A stretch of DNA of 64,000 nt. Source: Candidatus Rifleibacterium amylolyticum. GTDB taxonomy: Bacteria; Muiribacteriota; Ozemobacteria; Ozemobacterales; Ozemobacteraceae. Below the pieces are notes generated by a model. The model was not told where the DNA came from. It did not search any database and saw nothing but the letters and a program-made list of their open reading frames with translations. The stretch lies in contig JAACJG010000015.1 in NCBI GenBank assembly GCA_009917695.1, forward strand, positions 1 through 64,000, read 5' to 3'. The position numbers and the translations under genes are program-made. Shown here piece after piece: positions 8,371-17,981 of the stretch; the first letter of the stretch is position 1, and each line of letters starts with the position of its first letter.

Positions 8371-8400
8371 ATTATAATCGCGGTCTCTCAGATGTGTCAA
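8371..8400 (-). promoter_or_regulatory. Promoter of the psd-pssA operon
   Basis: Perfect consensus -35 TTGACA (8395-8400) and -10 TATAAT (8371-8376) on the minus strand with an 18-bp spacer. The predicted start is about 30 nt upstream of the psd ATG. Confidence 0.85.
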
Positions 8401-8451
8401 GGATGTTGGCTTTGAACAAAAAGCCTCACCGGGTAAAAGCGCGAGAAAGAG

Positions 8452-10269
8452 CTACTGTGTGTTGACAGCGGTCATTATCTCGTCCCAGAGAGTCGTCTGA
8501 CAGAAATCGAGAATAAAATACGCCGACGGTGAACTGCCGATGTAATCAGAAAGATATGATGCTTTGTCGGGAAATGTAATCGAAATTCCTGTTGCCCCGG
8601 GGAAATACCAGGCAGAGGTGTGACTGGTCACAACCAGCTGGTCGAATACAGCCAGAAGATGATCAGTTGCATCAGCCAGCGACGGCATATTATTGCGAGC
8701 CTTGACGATCAGACTTTTTAGATCTCTGTATTCTGCGCGCTCAAAAGCCTGAACCACGTATTTTTTATCGCCCTCTTCGCTGACCACTTCGAGACTGTCC
8801 CTGAGGTTGCCAAGGACGACTCCATAAAGGGCTATTTCTGCATAAAGACGCGTCAGATAATCAGTGAACTTTGGCATAAACACATCGAACCCGGCGTTTT
8901 TGACCATCGAAATCGTTGCAGCAACCTTTACCGCAGCGTCTATATAGCGCAAACGGTATTCATTGCAGACAAGATCGCCAAGTTGTTGATTGGTAACCTT
9001 TGCGGCTGTACTGGCTGCAAGCGAGCTGATAATCTTGCCATAAGGCAAGCCCTGAGCAGGAACAAAAGCCTGCGACAACACCGTGAATTCAGCGCATCTG
9101 CGAAACTGCCAGGCAACTTCAATGCAACCCATACTGCAGGCGTCGAATACCAGCAGGTCGAGCGGCCGCGCATAACCATCAAAAGATGCGCAGGCACCTT
9201 CCAGCCAGGCTGCAATCTCAATCGGATTGCCAGTATTACCCGAACTGTTGTCAACAATCAGTGAGCTTCTCAGTGCATTTGAACTTTTCCAGGCATCGGA
9301 GTGTGAGCTGATGAAGAGCGCGTAGCGGCGGGCGGGGAAAGCCCGGCGACTCCATGCGACAAAATCGGCAAGAACCGCGCCGGAACTGGCGTCAACATGG
9401 CCGACAGCGGCCAGTTCTACCAGTTTTTTGCCACTAAGCATCATTCGCTTCGTGCCTTCTATCGGGAAATCAGCCTGAATAAGAATCTGCGTGCCAGAAG
9501 GCAACCCGGCCGCAGCAATATCTTCGATATTGTCTGCGATCTGAGCGGCGAGACTGTTATCGCCTGCCATGTAAAAGAGCAGAACCATTTCATTGGGATA
9601 AACCCCTGACGCACCCTGATGCAACGAGGCTGCCATCGCCGTGTAGGCAGCTTTGATTTCGGGCACCTGATCGAGCTGGTATTGCGAGAGCTTTTCAGGG
9701 TGCTTTTCAAGCACATCAGCTATTGCATCTACGGTAGTCGACAGATGCTCGGCATCGAGAGAATCAGGTTTGATCCGGCGACCATAGCGGTCACGCAGAC
9801 AGCGGGCAATCAAAGAGCGGGCTGTCGATCTTATCGTAATTTCAGCTCTCACCTCACCATACAACCCCTGAGAGTCGGCGCTCATCCATTCAAGAACGAA
9901 GTTGGGATGTGCATTGTGGCGGCAGATGATAACAGCCTGGTCTCTTATGCTGATCGGTTCAAGTTTAAAGCGCCCTTCCGCGTCGGCTGAGGTCGTATTT
10001 CCGGGCTGATCCTGAATCGACAATGTAAAAGGGCTCAGATCGATAAGCGAAGGTGTGATACCGCCAAGATTCTGATGCACAGCGACGTCGGCCAGATCGA
10101 CTACACCTGAGATGCGCAGGTCGGTCGGGTATGGAATTGGAAAAACAACAGGCGGCCCGGACTCACCCGAACAACCAGCAATAAGCAGCATGAAAAACAG
10201 ACCCAACCAACAGAATAGATGCTTTGCACATCTGCCGGCAAGGTCTGTTTTTGTCTTACACAATGTCAC
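8452..10269 (-). CDS. Clostripain-family (C11) cysteine peptidase, lipoprotein
   Basis: A 605-aa protein with a lipoprotein signal peptide (FFMLLIAGC lipobox, Cys33) and a caspase-like C11 domain. The catalytic dyad is H323 (FISSHSDAW) and C378 (LLVFDACSMGCIEVAWQ), with the FYMAGDNSL strand before it, as in clostripain-like proteins. These enzymes usually cleave after Arg or Lys. The N-terminal 200 residues look like a carboxypeptidase-regulatory-like beta domain followed by a helical part. It starts with GTG and sits 12 bp after the stop of serS in the same direction, so it is likely co-transcribed with that housekeeping gene, which is unusual. Expected at the outer membrane or periplasm. 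Confidence 0.85.
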   Translation of the reverse strand: MTLCKTKTDLAGRCAKHLFCWLGLFFMLLIAGCSGESGPPVVFPIPYPTDLRISGVVDLADVAVHQNLGGITPSLIDLSPFTLSIQDQPGNTTSADAEGRFKLEPISIRDQAVIICRHNAHPNFVLEWMSADSQGLYGEVRAEITIRSTARSLIARCLRDRYGRRIKPDSLDAEHLSTTVDAIADVLEKHPEKLSQYQLDQVPEIKAAYTAMAASLHQGASGVYPNEMVLLFYMAGDNSLAAQIADNIEDIAAAGLPSGTQILIQADFPIEGTKRMMLSGKKLVELAAVGHVDASSGAVLADFVAWSRRAFPARRYALFISSHSDAWKSSNALRSSLIVDNSSGNTGNPIEIAAWLEGACASFDGYARPLDLLVFDACSMGCIEVAWQFRRCAEFTVLSQAFVPAQGLPYGKIISSLAASTAAKVTNQQLGDLVCNEYRLRYIDAAVKVAATISMVKNAGFDVFMPKFTDYLTRLYAEIALYGVVLGNLRDSLEVVSEEGDKKYVVQAFERAEYRDLKSLIVKARNNMPSLADATDHLLAVFDQLVVTSHTSAWYFPGATGISITFPDKASYLSDYIGSSPSAYFILDFCQTTLWDEIMTAVNTQ

Positions 10270-10281
10270 TTGGCAACCCGA

Positions 10282-11667
10282 TTAAGGTTCGAGATGAGTC
10301 ATGCCGCCCATGTAAGGCCGCAACACTTCAGGAATGCAGACTCTGCCGTTTTCGTCCTGATAGTTTTCGAGAATAGCAACCCAGGTACGGCCGACGGCAA
10401 GACCGCTGCCATTAAGAGTATGCACAAAAGCGGTTTTAGCCTTAGCTTCGCTGCCTTTATACCTTATAGCAGCCCGGCGGGCCTGAAAGTCTTCGAAATT
10501 GCTGCAGGAACTGATTTCGCGATAGCAATTCTGTGATGGCAGCCAGACCTCGATATCGTAGGTTTTGGCAGCAGAAAAGCCAAGATCGCCGGTTGACAGG
10601 GCAACGACCCGATAAGGCAACTGCAGCAGGCGCAGAATTTCTTCGGCATTGTCGAGCAGTTTTTCGAGCTCATCATAAGATTCTTCGGGACGACAGAACT
10701 TGACGAGTTCGACCTTGTCAAACTGATGCTGCCGGATCAGTCCGCGGGTATCACGGCCATAACTGCCGGCTTCGCTTCTGAAGCACGGAGTATAGGCGGC
10801 ATAACTTATGGTAAGATCAGATTCTTTGAGAATCTCGCCGGCATAGAGGTTGGTTACCGGCACTTCTGCAGTAGGAATCAGATAATAATCAAATCCCTGC
10901 AGCTTGAACAGATCTTGTTCGAATTTCGGCAACTGACCGGTACCGCGCATGGAAGCAGCATTAACGATAAAGGGCGGCAGAATTTCCTTATATCCATGCT
11001 TCTGGGTGTGAGTATCGAGCATAAACTGTATCAGCGCCCGTTCCAGTCTGGCGCCAGCGCCTGTAAGAACAGAGAAGCGAGCACCAGTAAGTTTGGCGGC
11101 ACGGTCGAGATCGAGAATGCCAAGGGTTGTTCCAAGGTCGACATGGTCTTTGACGGCAAAACCATATTGTTTTGGCTGACCAAATTTTCGAATTTCGACA
11201 TTTGCAGTCTCATTGCAGCCTAGAGGTGTAGATGCATGGGGAGCGTTGGGAATACCAAGCAGAATCTCGTTCACAGCCTGATCAAGCTCGTCTACTGTTT
11301 TTTCGAGATCCTTGATCTGGGCACCAACTTCTTTCATACCGGCAAACAACTCTTCTGCCGGTTCTTTATTGGCTTTGCGACGGGCAATTTCCTTGTTGAC
11401 GTTATTGCGTTCGGCCTGGAGAGCTTCCATTTTGCCTATGGCTTCGCGCCTCTTTATATCAAGATTTTCAAGAGGCTCGAGTTTCTCAATGTATACCTGA
11501 GCTGCGCTGGCGAGCAAAACTTCAAGAATTTTCTCAGGAGCTTGTGGATTGCCAGCGGCCTGTAAAATTTTCTGATTCGTCGGGTGTTCAGCAGAGGCCT
11601 CGCCTCTTTTGATCATTGCAGCTTTGAATAGTTCGGGATTGGCGCGAATCCATCTGATATCGAGCAT
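10282..11667 (-). CDS. serS: Seryl-tRNA synthetase
   Basis: A 461-aa class II aminoacyl-tRNA synthetase. It begins [23 protein letters not shown], has the N-terminal coiled-coil arm, then the catalytic core with [13 protein letters not shown] (motif 2 region), [21 protein letters not shown] and the motif 3 region [20 protein letters not shown]. Most bacterial SerRS are about 420-430 aa. The extra length comes from an insertion of about 35 residues (about 25-60, [20 protein letters not shown]) between the first helix and the coiled-coil arm. AGGAGG lies 12 bp before the start. Confidence 0.97.
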   Translation of the reverse strand: MLDIRWIRANPELFKAAMIKRGEASAEHPTNQKILQAAGNPQAPEKILEVLLASAAQVYIEKLEPLENLDIKRREAIGKMEALQAERNNVNKEIARRKANKEPAEELFAGMKEVGAQIKDLEKTVDELDQAVNEILLGIPNAPHASTPLGCNETANVEIRKFGQPKQYGFAVKDHVDLGTTLGILDLDRAAKLTGARFSVLTGAGARLERALIQFMLDTHTQKHGYKEILPPFIVNAASMRGTGQLPKFEQDLFKLQGFDYYLIPTAEVPVTNLYAGEILKESDLTISYAAYTPCFRSEAGSYGRDTRGLIRQHQFDKVELVKFCRPEESYDELEKLLDNAEEILRLLQLPYRVVALSTGDLGFSAAKTYDIEVWLPSQNCYREISSCSNFEDFQARRAAIRYKGSEAKAKTAFVHTLNGSGLAVGRTWVAILENYQDENGRVCIPEVLRPYMGGMTHLEP

Positions 11668-11745
11668 TCTGTAACTATGCCTCCTGACATGTGCTTTTGC
11701 GCTGTAGAATACTCTTTTCGCGGCTCAGATGCAATAGGTTGAAAG

Positions 11746-11785
11746 TAAAAAGCCGCCACCCGAAAAGTTTTGCCGGGCAGCGGCT
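11746..11785 (-). terminator. Intrinsic terminator of the aminotransferase gene
   Basis: On the minus strand GCCGCTGCCCG pairs with CGGGTGGCGGC and is followed by TTTTTA. It lies 21 bp after the aminotransferase stop and upstream of serS. Confidence 0.85.
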
Positions 11786-11806
11786 GCAATTTCCGCAAAC
11801 AAAGCG

Positions 11807-13096
11807 TCAGAGCATAGGTCTGACCTGATTTGCCTTGAATTGTCTGAAAGCTCTGAGAGCTTCAGCGATAATATTTATACTGCGCCGCATTTTTTCAGGT
11901 TCAACCACCAGTGCAATGCGAATTTCGTTACGTCCGTAACCGGGAGTCAGATAAAAGTTGGCAGCCGGGGTTACCGCAACTGTTTCGTTACCTATATTAA
12001 AGCGCTCGAGTATAAAGTGACTGAACTCTGTTATGTCTTCGAATTCAGGAAATTTCAGCATCACGTAAAAGGCCCCCGAAGGCTTTGGCGCAATGACATT
12101 GGGCAGATATTCTTTGACGGCGGCGATTGTTGTCTCGAGGCGCTCGCGATAAACCTGGCGCATATCCTGAAGGTAAGAGGGCTGCGACAGTATCGCATCA
12201 TAAGCCCCGGCAACGCCATATTGCATGATGTCAGAAACGCAGGCAGTTGTATGAGCGACAACCAGGGAGAGTTTTTCGAGAATCGGCTGCCTGGCTACGA
12301 CAAAACCGATACGAACACCGCACAGCGAAAAGGTCTTGCTCGCTGAATCAATCATGATAATAGCGTTTTTGAGCTTTTCGTTCATTTCGTCATTACCAAA
12401 ATCTACCTGAAGAACGCTGAAGGCTTCCTGATCGCTGAGCGTCATCTCACGATAAACCTCGTCGCTGATAATAAAAAGATTATGTTCTATGCAGATGCGG
12501 GCAAGGCGCTCGACTTCTTCGGGCGTGTAAATTTTTCCAGAAGGGTTGTTGGGGCTGTTAAAGAGAATTGCCCGGGTTCGTGGAGTGATCAATTTTTCGA
12601 TCTCTTCAGCCGGTGGCAGCGCAAAATCATCTTCGGCGCGCGTCGGTATCGCCCGCAGCGTTCCCCCGGCCACAGCCAGAAAGCCCTTATAGGGTGAGAA
12701 AAAGGGCTCTACAACGAGCACCTCGTCGCCCGGATTACACAGTCCGAGAAAGGTTGCAGTAAGAGCATGTGACGCACCGACGGTTATCAGCACGTTCTCT
12801 GTGTCAATGACGAGATGCGGCTTCTGCTGGCGGTCGAAAAAATTGTTGAGATAACGCGCATAGGTTTCGCGCAGATAGGTTTCGCCACTGATGGGTGAAT
12901 AGTTGATCTGGCCGGTATGCGCTTTTCGGGCAATGGCTTCGGTGAATTCAGGAATGCATTTGATGTCGGGCTGGCCGATGTTGAGTTCATATACGGTTTT
13001 GCCATGAGCGATCAGCTCTCTGGCAATCGCCATCATTTTGCGAATAGAGCTTGGTGACAAATATTCAACGCGGTCGGCATATCTTTCTGCAAACAT
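11807..13096 (-). CDS. Class I/II PLP-dependent aminotransferase
   Basis: A 429-aa fold-type I aminotransferase. It has the N-terminal YELNIGQPD, the cofactor-binding SPNNPSGKIY and IISDEVYREM, the Schiff-base lysine in DSASKTFSLCGVRIG, and a C-terminal Arg in NEIRIALV. The pattern is that of aspartate or aromatic aminotransferases of the PatA/AspC-like group; the amino donor cannot be decided from sequence. It is monocistronic, with its own promoter at 13130-13158 and a terminator at 11746-11785. GAGGGAAGGA precedes the ATG. Confidence 0.9.
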   Translation of the reverse strand: MFAERYADRVEYLSPSSIRKMMAIARELIAHGKTVYELNIGQPDIKCIPEFTEAIARKAHTGQINYSPISGETYLRETYARYLNNFFDRQQKPHLVIDTENVLITVGASHALTATFLGLCNPGDEVLVVEPFFSPYKGFLAVAGGTLRAIPTRAEDDFALPPAEEIEKLITPRTRAILFNSPNNPSGKIYTPEEVERLARICIEHNLFIISDEVYREMTLSDQEAFSVLQVDFGNDEMNEKLKNAIIMIDSASKTFSLCGVRIGFVVARQPILEKLSLVVAHTTACVSDIMQYGVAGAYDAILSQPSYLQDMRQVYRERLETTIAAVKEYLPNVIAPKPSGAFYVMLKFPEFEDITEFSHFILERFNIGNETVAVTPAANFYLTPGYGRNEIRIALVVEPEKMRRSINIIAEALRAFRQFKANQVRPML

Positions 13097-13129
13097 TTCC
13101 TTCCCTCGCTTTTGTATTTTGATAAGAGA

Positions 13130-13158
13130 ATTCTAACCGATAAAGTATTTCGATTCAA
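13130..13158 (-). promoter_or_regulatory. Promoter of the aminotransferase gene
   Basis: Minus-strand TTGAAT (13153-13158), a 17-bp spacer and TAGAAT (13130-13135), with the expected start about 27 nt before the ATG. Confidence 0.7.
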
Positions 13159-13173
13159 CAGCGGCATAAAATT

Positions 13174-13212
13174 GAAGCCCGGAGAAAGGCTTTTTGCCAG
13201 TCATCCGGGCTT
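13174..13212 (-). terminator. Probable terminator of the Gld-like operon
   Basis: AAGCCCGGA pairs with TCCGGGCTT around a 21-nt loop on the minus strand, followed by CAATTTTA. The T-run is short, so it may be an RNA hairpin stabiliser rather than an efficient terminator. Confidence 0.5.
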
Positions 13213-13228
13213 ATTCGAACAGACTATC

Positions 13229-14641
13229 CTATGGAGCCTCTGAATCTGAGGCGGCACCGGCAATGCTATCTGTCGCCACAACAGGCGAAGAAGGCTCATC
13301 GGAAGAGGCCAGCCGCGCCTCCTGATCTCTGCGGATGCGGTATATCAGCTGTTTGAGTGCGTCTTCGGCTTCAGCGCTGATCAGCATCAGTTCAGTTCTA
13401 TTCATCATGCTCAGATTCATGCCCTGTCGAGTACCCATCCAGAAAGTCACACGATTATCCGGTTCTCTGATATCGATGTAGCGGCATTTTTCTTTTTCCT
13501 GTAGACCATGCGCTTCGAGCTTTTCAAGCGGGCCGAACGAAAAAATGCGAGATTTGCCAAGAGAACTGAGAAATGTTTTGATATCGGCGTCGCTTACTAT
13601 CTGGTCGCCGATCAGCCAGCGGCTTTCCTTGCGCTCGATGGTTATTGAAGCAGAGGCATCAGCAACGGTAATTTCAGTAATGTTGTCATGCGCAGGCAAA
13701 TTCAGATACTTGTCGCGCAGATCATTGGCATCACGCTTAAGCTCGTTTAATGCTGAGTTTAGAGATGCATGTACCGCGTTATTGCCATTTCGTCTGACGT
13801 AAGCTTCAGTGCCCGCAGTTTCGCCGACTTCGACAGCAAATGTCTGACCATCACCGTTTGTAGCAGTAATCACCAGGCTCGGCTCGTTAAAGCCATAATC
13901 ACTACCCTCTTCGGGTTCGTCAGCCACGAAATTCGAGATTCTCAGGTTGCGCAAGCGGTCTATCAGTTCAGCAACAGCTACGCCATCGGCTGAATATGAA
14001 GCCGGCTGATCGATAAACCACTCACTGTAAGAGTCTCCCAGGCGTAATTCGACCGCAGTCTGCGGCAGTTTTATGCTGACCTGCCGGATCTGGCCAAATT
14101 CTTCGCTGAACCATCTGCGTTCACGAAGTTCATCAACATTTTTGCTGAAATCGCCACGAATGTAGCCCGGTACCATGAACACCCGGTTATCGTCCTTTTT
14201 CGCCAGATAATATGAACCGGCTATTTCGGTTTTGCTGCCCAGATAAAGTTCCCAACTGCGGTTTCCGGCTTCGATCACTACAGCCGGCGAATTTTCATCG
14301 ATACCATAACCCCTGGTATCTGTGGCATTCTCAGAAACGATCATTTCGTATTTCAATTCGGCAAAATGCCTGGCCACCCCTTCGGCTTCGTTAATGTCAG
14401 CAGACATCAGCCTCGGAATTACAATTCTGCTGCTGCCTGATGCGATCTCGAGGCGATACTGCACTTCGCCGGCCTTTTTCCATGAAACAGATGTGATTTC
14501 AGATGCCTGACAACCCATTACCGGCTCAGGCTTCTGGGCCCCCGGCGGGAGTACGTCTCCTGTTTCAAAGTAGTTGGCATAAACAAGCAGTACGATCAAA
14601 ATAATGAAGGCAACTGCTGTCGGTAAAAATCGCTTTTTCAT
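13229..14641 (-). CDS. DUF4340 protein of a Gld-type ABC system
   Basis: A 470-aa protein with a single N-terminal membrane anchor (residues 7-24) and a large extracytoplasmic part. Repeated units of the type Y-G-x-x-x-P-A/S-x-V-I/V (RGYGIDENSPAVVIEAGNRSWELYLGS and DYGFNEPSLVITATNG) are typical of DUF4340 proteins, which accompany GldG-like genes. Function is unknown; the context suggests an accessory subunit of the ABC complex encoded immediately upstream (3 bp gap). The C-terminus ends in an Ala/Ser/Asp-rich tail. Confidence 0.85.
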   Translation of the reverse strand: MKKRFLPTAVAFIILIVLLVYANYFETGDVLPPGAQKPEPVMGCQASEITSVSWKKAGEVQYRLEIASGSSRIVIPRLMSADINEAEGVARHFAELKYEMIVSENATDTRGYGIDENSPAVVIEAGNRSWELYLGSKTEIAGSYYLAKKDDNRVFMVPGYIRGDFSKNVDELRERRWFSEEFGQIRQVSIKLPQTAVELRLGDSYSEWFIDQPASYSADGVAVAELIDRLRNLRISNFVADEPEEGSDYGFNEPSLVITATNGDGQTFAVEVGETAGTEAYVRRNGNNAVHASLNSALNELKRDANDLRDKYLNLPAHDNITEITVADASASITIERKESRWLIGDQIVSDADIKTFLSSLGKSRIFSFGPLEKLEAHGLQEKEKCRYIDIREPDNRVTFWMGTRQGMNLSMMNRTELMLISAEAEDALKQLIYRIRRDQEARLASSDEPSSPVVATDSIAGAASDSEAP

Positions 14642-14644
14642 CGG

Positions 14645-16246
14645 CTAAACTCTCCTTCTCGCGACAAAAACGATGCCGCCGATCAGAACGATAAGAAGCG
14701 GCATCGCCACGACACAGAGAGTAAAGATTCGGCTGGTATCGTTTTCTTCAAAAACTATACGCGGCATTTCGAGCACACGCGGACGCAACGTTATCATCTG
14801 ATACTGACCAACCATCCAGTTTATGCCATTGATCAGAAGGTCGCGGTTAGCCAGAGCACCGATGTAACCATTCGAGAAAAAATCAGAATCGCCAAGAATA
14901 AGTGCTCTGGAACCTGAAGCAACGTCAGTTTTCTCGACAACCACGCCCATATTCAGAGGTCCCTGCGCGTCTCTGCCTTCTTCAAATTCGATCTCAATGG
15001 TTTCGCCTGGCTTAACCATACGCTTGGCCCATGCTTTATCGATGGTTTTCATAATCGGGTCGATTCGGCGGCCTTCTTTGGCTTCGACAGTCAGACTGCG
15101 ACAATGAAACATCAAGCCCAGCATTTCTTTTTCGATAATCGGGCTGGTAATCGGGTGTTCCTCAAGCGTCGGCGCTACTGTCCAGTAATTGCGCTGTATA
15201 CCGCGCGGGTCTACAATTATATCGTCGTTGTAGAGGACGCCGAACTCTTGAAAAATCAGCTTTTCCAGCTTTTCATGGGTCTTGCCGGGATCGAGCGCGA
15301 TAAGAAGATGCCCCCTGTTGCCCTGAAGGTAGCTGCGCAGCTTGTCAATTTCATTATCGAGGAAATCCTGCTGTGGCGCGATGATTGCCAGCACGGAGGT
15401 GCGTGGATCGATGTCATTTTCAAGCAGTACGATTTCATCGACGTCATAGTTCTCGCGGGTCAGAAGCTCATGCAGCCCGGCAATATCTCGAGGCTGATAA
15501 CCTGAAATAGACGCTTCGCCATGCCCCTTGACAAAGGTTATCAGACGCTTTATACCGCTTGTCACATTCAAAATGGCAGAGGTTATCGCCTGCTCACCCG
15601 TGAATTTTGGTTTGGCATCGGGCGGCCCATAAGGATCGGGAATGTCGAACATGGCATCGCGCGCAACGTCCTGACGACTGGCGTCACATTGCACGACAAT
15701 GGTGCCGACAGTGCTTATGTTCATAGCTCTGGTCGTGACCGGATCACGCATGGGATCTATCAACCTGAAGCTGAGTCGATCGCTGTGGCGTTTATACTCT
15801 GTGAGCAGATCTTTTATCATGCCTTCTTCCGCTGTTCCGCGCGGGTAAAAGGCAGTTATCAGAACATCTTTGTCGAGATTGCGAACTGTCTGAATCGTCA
15901 TCTCGGATAATGAGAAAAGCTGATTTTTAGTAAAATCATAACGCACGTTGCGCCTGAAACCAATATAGGAAAGAACAACACCAATACCGATAATCAAAAG
16001 AATCAGCACTGCGTCATTGATCCAGAGCATTGTTTTGCGACTGCTGACAAGCTCTTTGAACATGGCCGGGCGTGCCACGAAGGCAACCAGCACCAGGACG
16101 AGGCCGGCAATTGCGACACCGGCCGCTATATCGTGACGACTCGGGAAATTGATATAAAGCATGCCAGCGGCAAGAAAAACCAGAAGTGAGAGAATCAGCA
16201 GAATATATGGATAAACCGGTATCTGAATACGTCGCTTATCGTTCAT
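14645..16246 (-). CDS. GldG-like ABC transporter-associated membrane protein
   Basis: A 533-aa protein with two N-terminal membrane segments, a third segment near residue 95 (AVLILLIIGIGVVLSYIGF), a large extracytoplasmic GldG/DUF4350-like domain and a C-terminal membrane anchor ending ARRRV. The Gld motif region YDFTKNQLFSLSEMTIQTVRNL is conserved. In Bacteroidota GldA/F/G support gliding and type IX secretion; many non-gliding bacteria have the same set with unknown cargo. The ATG at 16246 is chosen over a GTG five codons earlier because GGAGGT lies 7 bp before it. It follows the permease gene after 5 bp. Confidence 0.85.
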   Translation of the reverse strand: MNDKRRIQIPVYPYILLILSLLVFLAAGMLYINFPSRHDIAAGVAIAGLVLVLVAFVARPAMFKELVSSRKTMLWINDAVLILLIIGIGVVLSYIGFRRNVRYDFTKNQLFSLSEMTIQTVRNLDKDVLITAFYPRGTAEEGMIKDLLTEYKRHSDRLSFRLIDPMRDPVTTRAMNISTVGTIVVQCDASRQDVARDAMFDIPDPYGPPDAKPKFTGEQAITSAILNVTSGIKRLITFVKGHGEASISGYQPRDIAGLHELLTRENYDVDEIVLLENDIDPRTSVLAIIAPQQDFLDNEIDKLRSYLQGNRGHLLIALDPGKTHEKLEKLIFQEFGVLYNDDIIVDPRGIQRNYWTVAPTLEEHPITSPIIEKEMLGLMFHCRSLTVEAKEGRRIDPIMKTIDKAWAKRMVKPGETIEIEFEEGRDAQGPLNMGVVVEKTDVASGSRALILGDSDFFSNGYIGALANRDLLINGINWMVGQYQMITLRPRVLEMPRIVFEENDTSRIFTLCVVAMPLLIVLIGGIVFVARRRV

Positions 16247-16251
16247 TTCTT

Positions 16252-16962
16252 TTACCTCCACCTGTCTGATTCAAGCACACGCATGGCCAGAAACAGCCAG
16301 ACAAGCGTAAAAACAACAAAAAAGATAACGTTGCCTGAATCGATTATTCCGCGTAAAAATTCAGCATAGCGATCGAACAGCGAAAGATTGCCGAGCAGTT
16401 CACCAAAATCATTCTCGAAAGCATGTCTGGCCCAGCCGAAAATCCAGAACAATACGAGACCGCCGAAGCTTACCATCGCAGCGATGATCTGATTCTCGGT
16501 AAGAGTGCTGGCAAAAAGGCCAAGCGAAATGTAGGCGGCGCCAAGCAGAATCAGACCAAGATAGCCGCTGTATATAGGACCCACATCGAAGTCCTGTGAA
16601 TAATGAGCCAGGATCAGTGGATATTGGAGAGTCAGCAAAATCAGAACCAGATAAAGAATGAAACAGGCAAGGAACTTTCCGGCTATTATATCGAAAGGTG
16701 AGATCGGCGAAGTCAGCAGCAGTTCGATAGTTTTGCTCTTTTTCTCTTCGCTGACCAGGCGCATGGTGAGAACCGGCGAAGCCAGCATAAGAATGAAAGC
16801 CGCATTATAGAGCATAGGCTCCAGCGTAGCTATACTGCTGGTCATCAATATTACCCAGAACAGGTAGCCTACTATCGCCAGAAATGAAGAAAATACAATG
16901 TAAGCTATGGGCGAAAAAAAGAAAGACTGAAGCTCCTTTTTCATTATGGCGAATATCTTCAT
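16252..16962 (-). CDS. GldF-like ABC-2 permease
   Basis: A 236-aa membrane protein with six hydrophobic segments. It opens MKIFAIMKKELQSFFFSPIAYIV, typical of ABC-2/GldF permeases, and contains LVSEEKKSKTIELLLTSPIS, the cytoplasmic coupling loop of the family. It overlaps the ATPase gene by 4 bp (ATGA), so the pair is translationally coupled and forms the core of the exporter. Confidence 0.9.
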   Translation of the reverse strand: MKIFAIMKKELQSFFFSPIAYIVFSSFLAIVGYLFWVILMTSSIATLEPMLYNAAFILMLASPVLTMRLVSEEKKSKTIELLLTSPISPFDIIAGKFLACFILYLVLILLTLQYPLILAHYSQDFDVGPIYSGYLGLILLGAAYISLGLFASTLTENQIIAAMVSFGGLVLFWIFGWARHAFENDFGELLGNLSLFDRYAEFLRGIIDSGNVIFFVVFTLVWLFLAMRVLESDRWR

Positions 16963-17906
16963 GCCGCTTCTTTCCTTTCTTCAGTGCTGGTAAGTCTCAG
17001 GAAAACGTCCTCAAGAGTTGCCCGCACCGGGGAAATTTCTCTAAAAACAGCTCCTTTTGCGCTGAGCTTGCTGAAAAGTTCGTCAAAATTCTCACTGCGC
17101 TCAAGTTCAAGCTTGAATTCAAAAGCGTCTGACAACTCTCTGATTTCGCTGATGTGAGCTCCCGAAAAACTGTCTACTGTGTCACGCCAGTTTTGCTCTT
17201 TTGCTGGTTTGAGAATAATTTTCCAGGCAGGAACAGCCTGGGCATTCTTCTCAAGATTAGCAACAGAATCAACAGCAACAATTTCGCCTTCGTTGATGAT
17301 GACGACTCTGCCACAGGTCATGCTTACCTCTGGCAGAATGTGAGTAGAGAGAATAATGGTGTGATCTCTGGCAAGATCTTTGACCAGACTGCGTATCTCG
17401 ATGATCTGATTAGGATCGAGTCCGACCGTCGGCTCGTCAAGAATGAGGACTTCGGGATTGTGCAGCAGCGCCTGCGCCAGGCCAACGCGCTGCCTATAAC
17501 CTTTTGACAGAGTTCCGATAACGCGGCTGAGACTTTCGGTAAGGCCGATGCGTTCTGCAACATAACCAATACGCTCTTCACGCAGACGCCATGGTAGTTC
17601 TCTGATTTCGCCAATAAAATTGAGATAGGAACGCACTGTCATCTCGTGATAAAGCGGCGGCGTCTCAGGCAGATAGCCAAGTCGGCGCCGCACTTCAAGT
17701 GAGTCTTCAAACACATCGAAACCGGCGACGGAAGCTGTTCCTGATGATGCCGGCAGAAAGCAGGTAAGTATGCGCATGGCGGTGGTTTTGCCGGCGCCAT
17801 TCGGGCCGAGAAGCCCCAGGATTTCGCCTTTTTCGACACTCAGGTTGATATTGTTCAGTGCCCTGAAGTTGTCATAATACTTTGTTATGTTCTGCATTTC
17901 GATCAC
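16959..17906 (-). CDS. GldA-like ABC transporter ATPase
   Basis: A 315-aa ATP-binding subunit. Walker A is LLGPNGAGKTT, the signature is LSKGYRQRVGLAQAL (LSKGY in place of LSGGQ, as in DrrA/NatA/GldA-type exporters), and Walker B is VLILDEPTVGLDPNQ with the switch His in LSTHIL. A C-terminal domain of about 100 residues ends in LEDVFLRLT, the typical ending of this subfamily. It starts with GTG at 17906, 11 bp after AAGGAG. First gene of the exporter set; a glycosyltransferase gene lies 75 bp upstream in the same direction. Confidence 0.95.
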   Translation of the reverse strand: MIEMQNITKYYDNFRALNNINLSVEKGEILGLLGPNGAGKTTAMRILTCFLPASSGTASVAGFDVFEDSLEVRRRLGYLPETPPLYHEMTVRSYLNFIGEIRELPWRLREERIGYVAERIGLTESLSRVIGTLSKGYRQRVGLAQALLHNPEVLILDEPTVGLDPNQIIEIRSLVKDLARDHTIILSTHILPEVSMTCGRVVIINEGEIVAVDSVANLEKNAQAVPAWKIILKPAKEQNWRDTVDSFSGAHISEIRELSDAFEFKLELERSENFDELFSKLSAKGAVFREISPVRATLEDVFLRLTSTEERKEAA

Positions 17907-17981
17907 AATGCACGTTTCTCCTTCCGGTTGGAGCAGTTTTTGTATAATGCTTAGACTGACCAGACAACAGAAAGTTCCAGA

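Noticed and set aside
11613-11798. A 61-codon minus-strand frame overlapping the serS start and a terminator
   Set aside because: It contains the aminotransferase terminator and overlaps serS out of frame; it is a chance reading frame.
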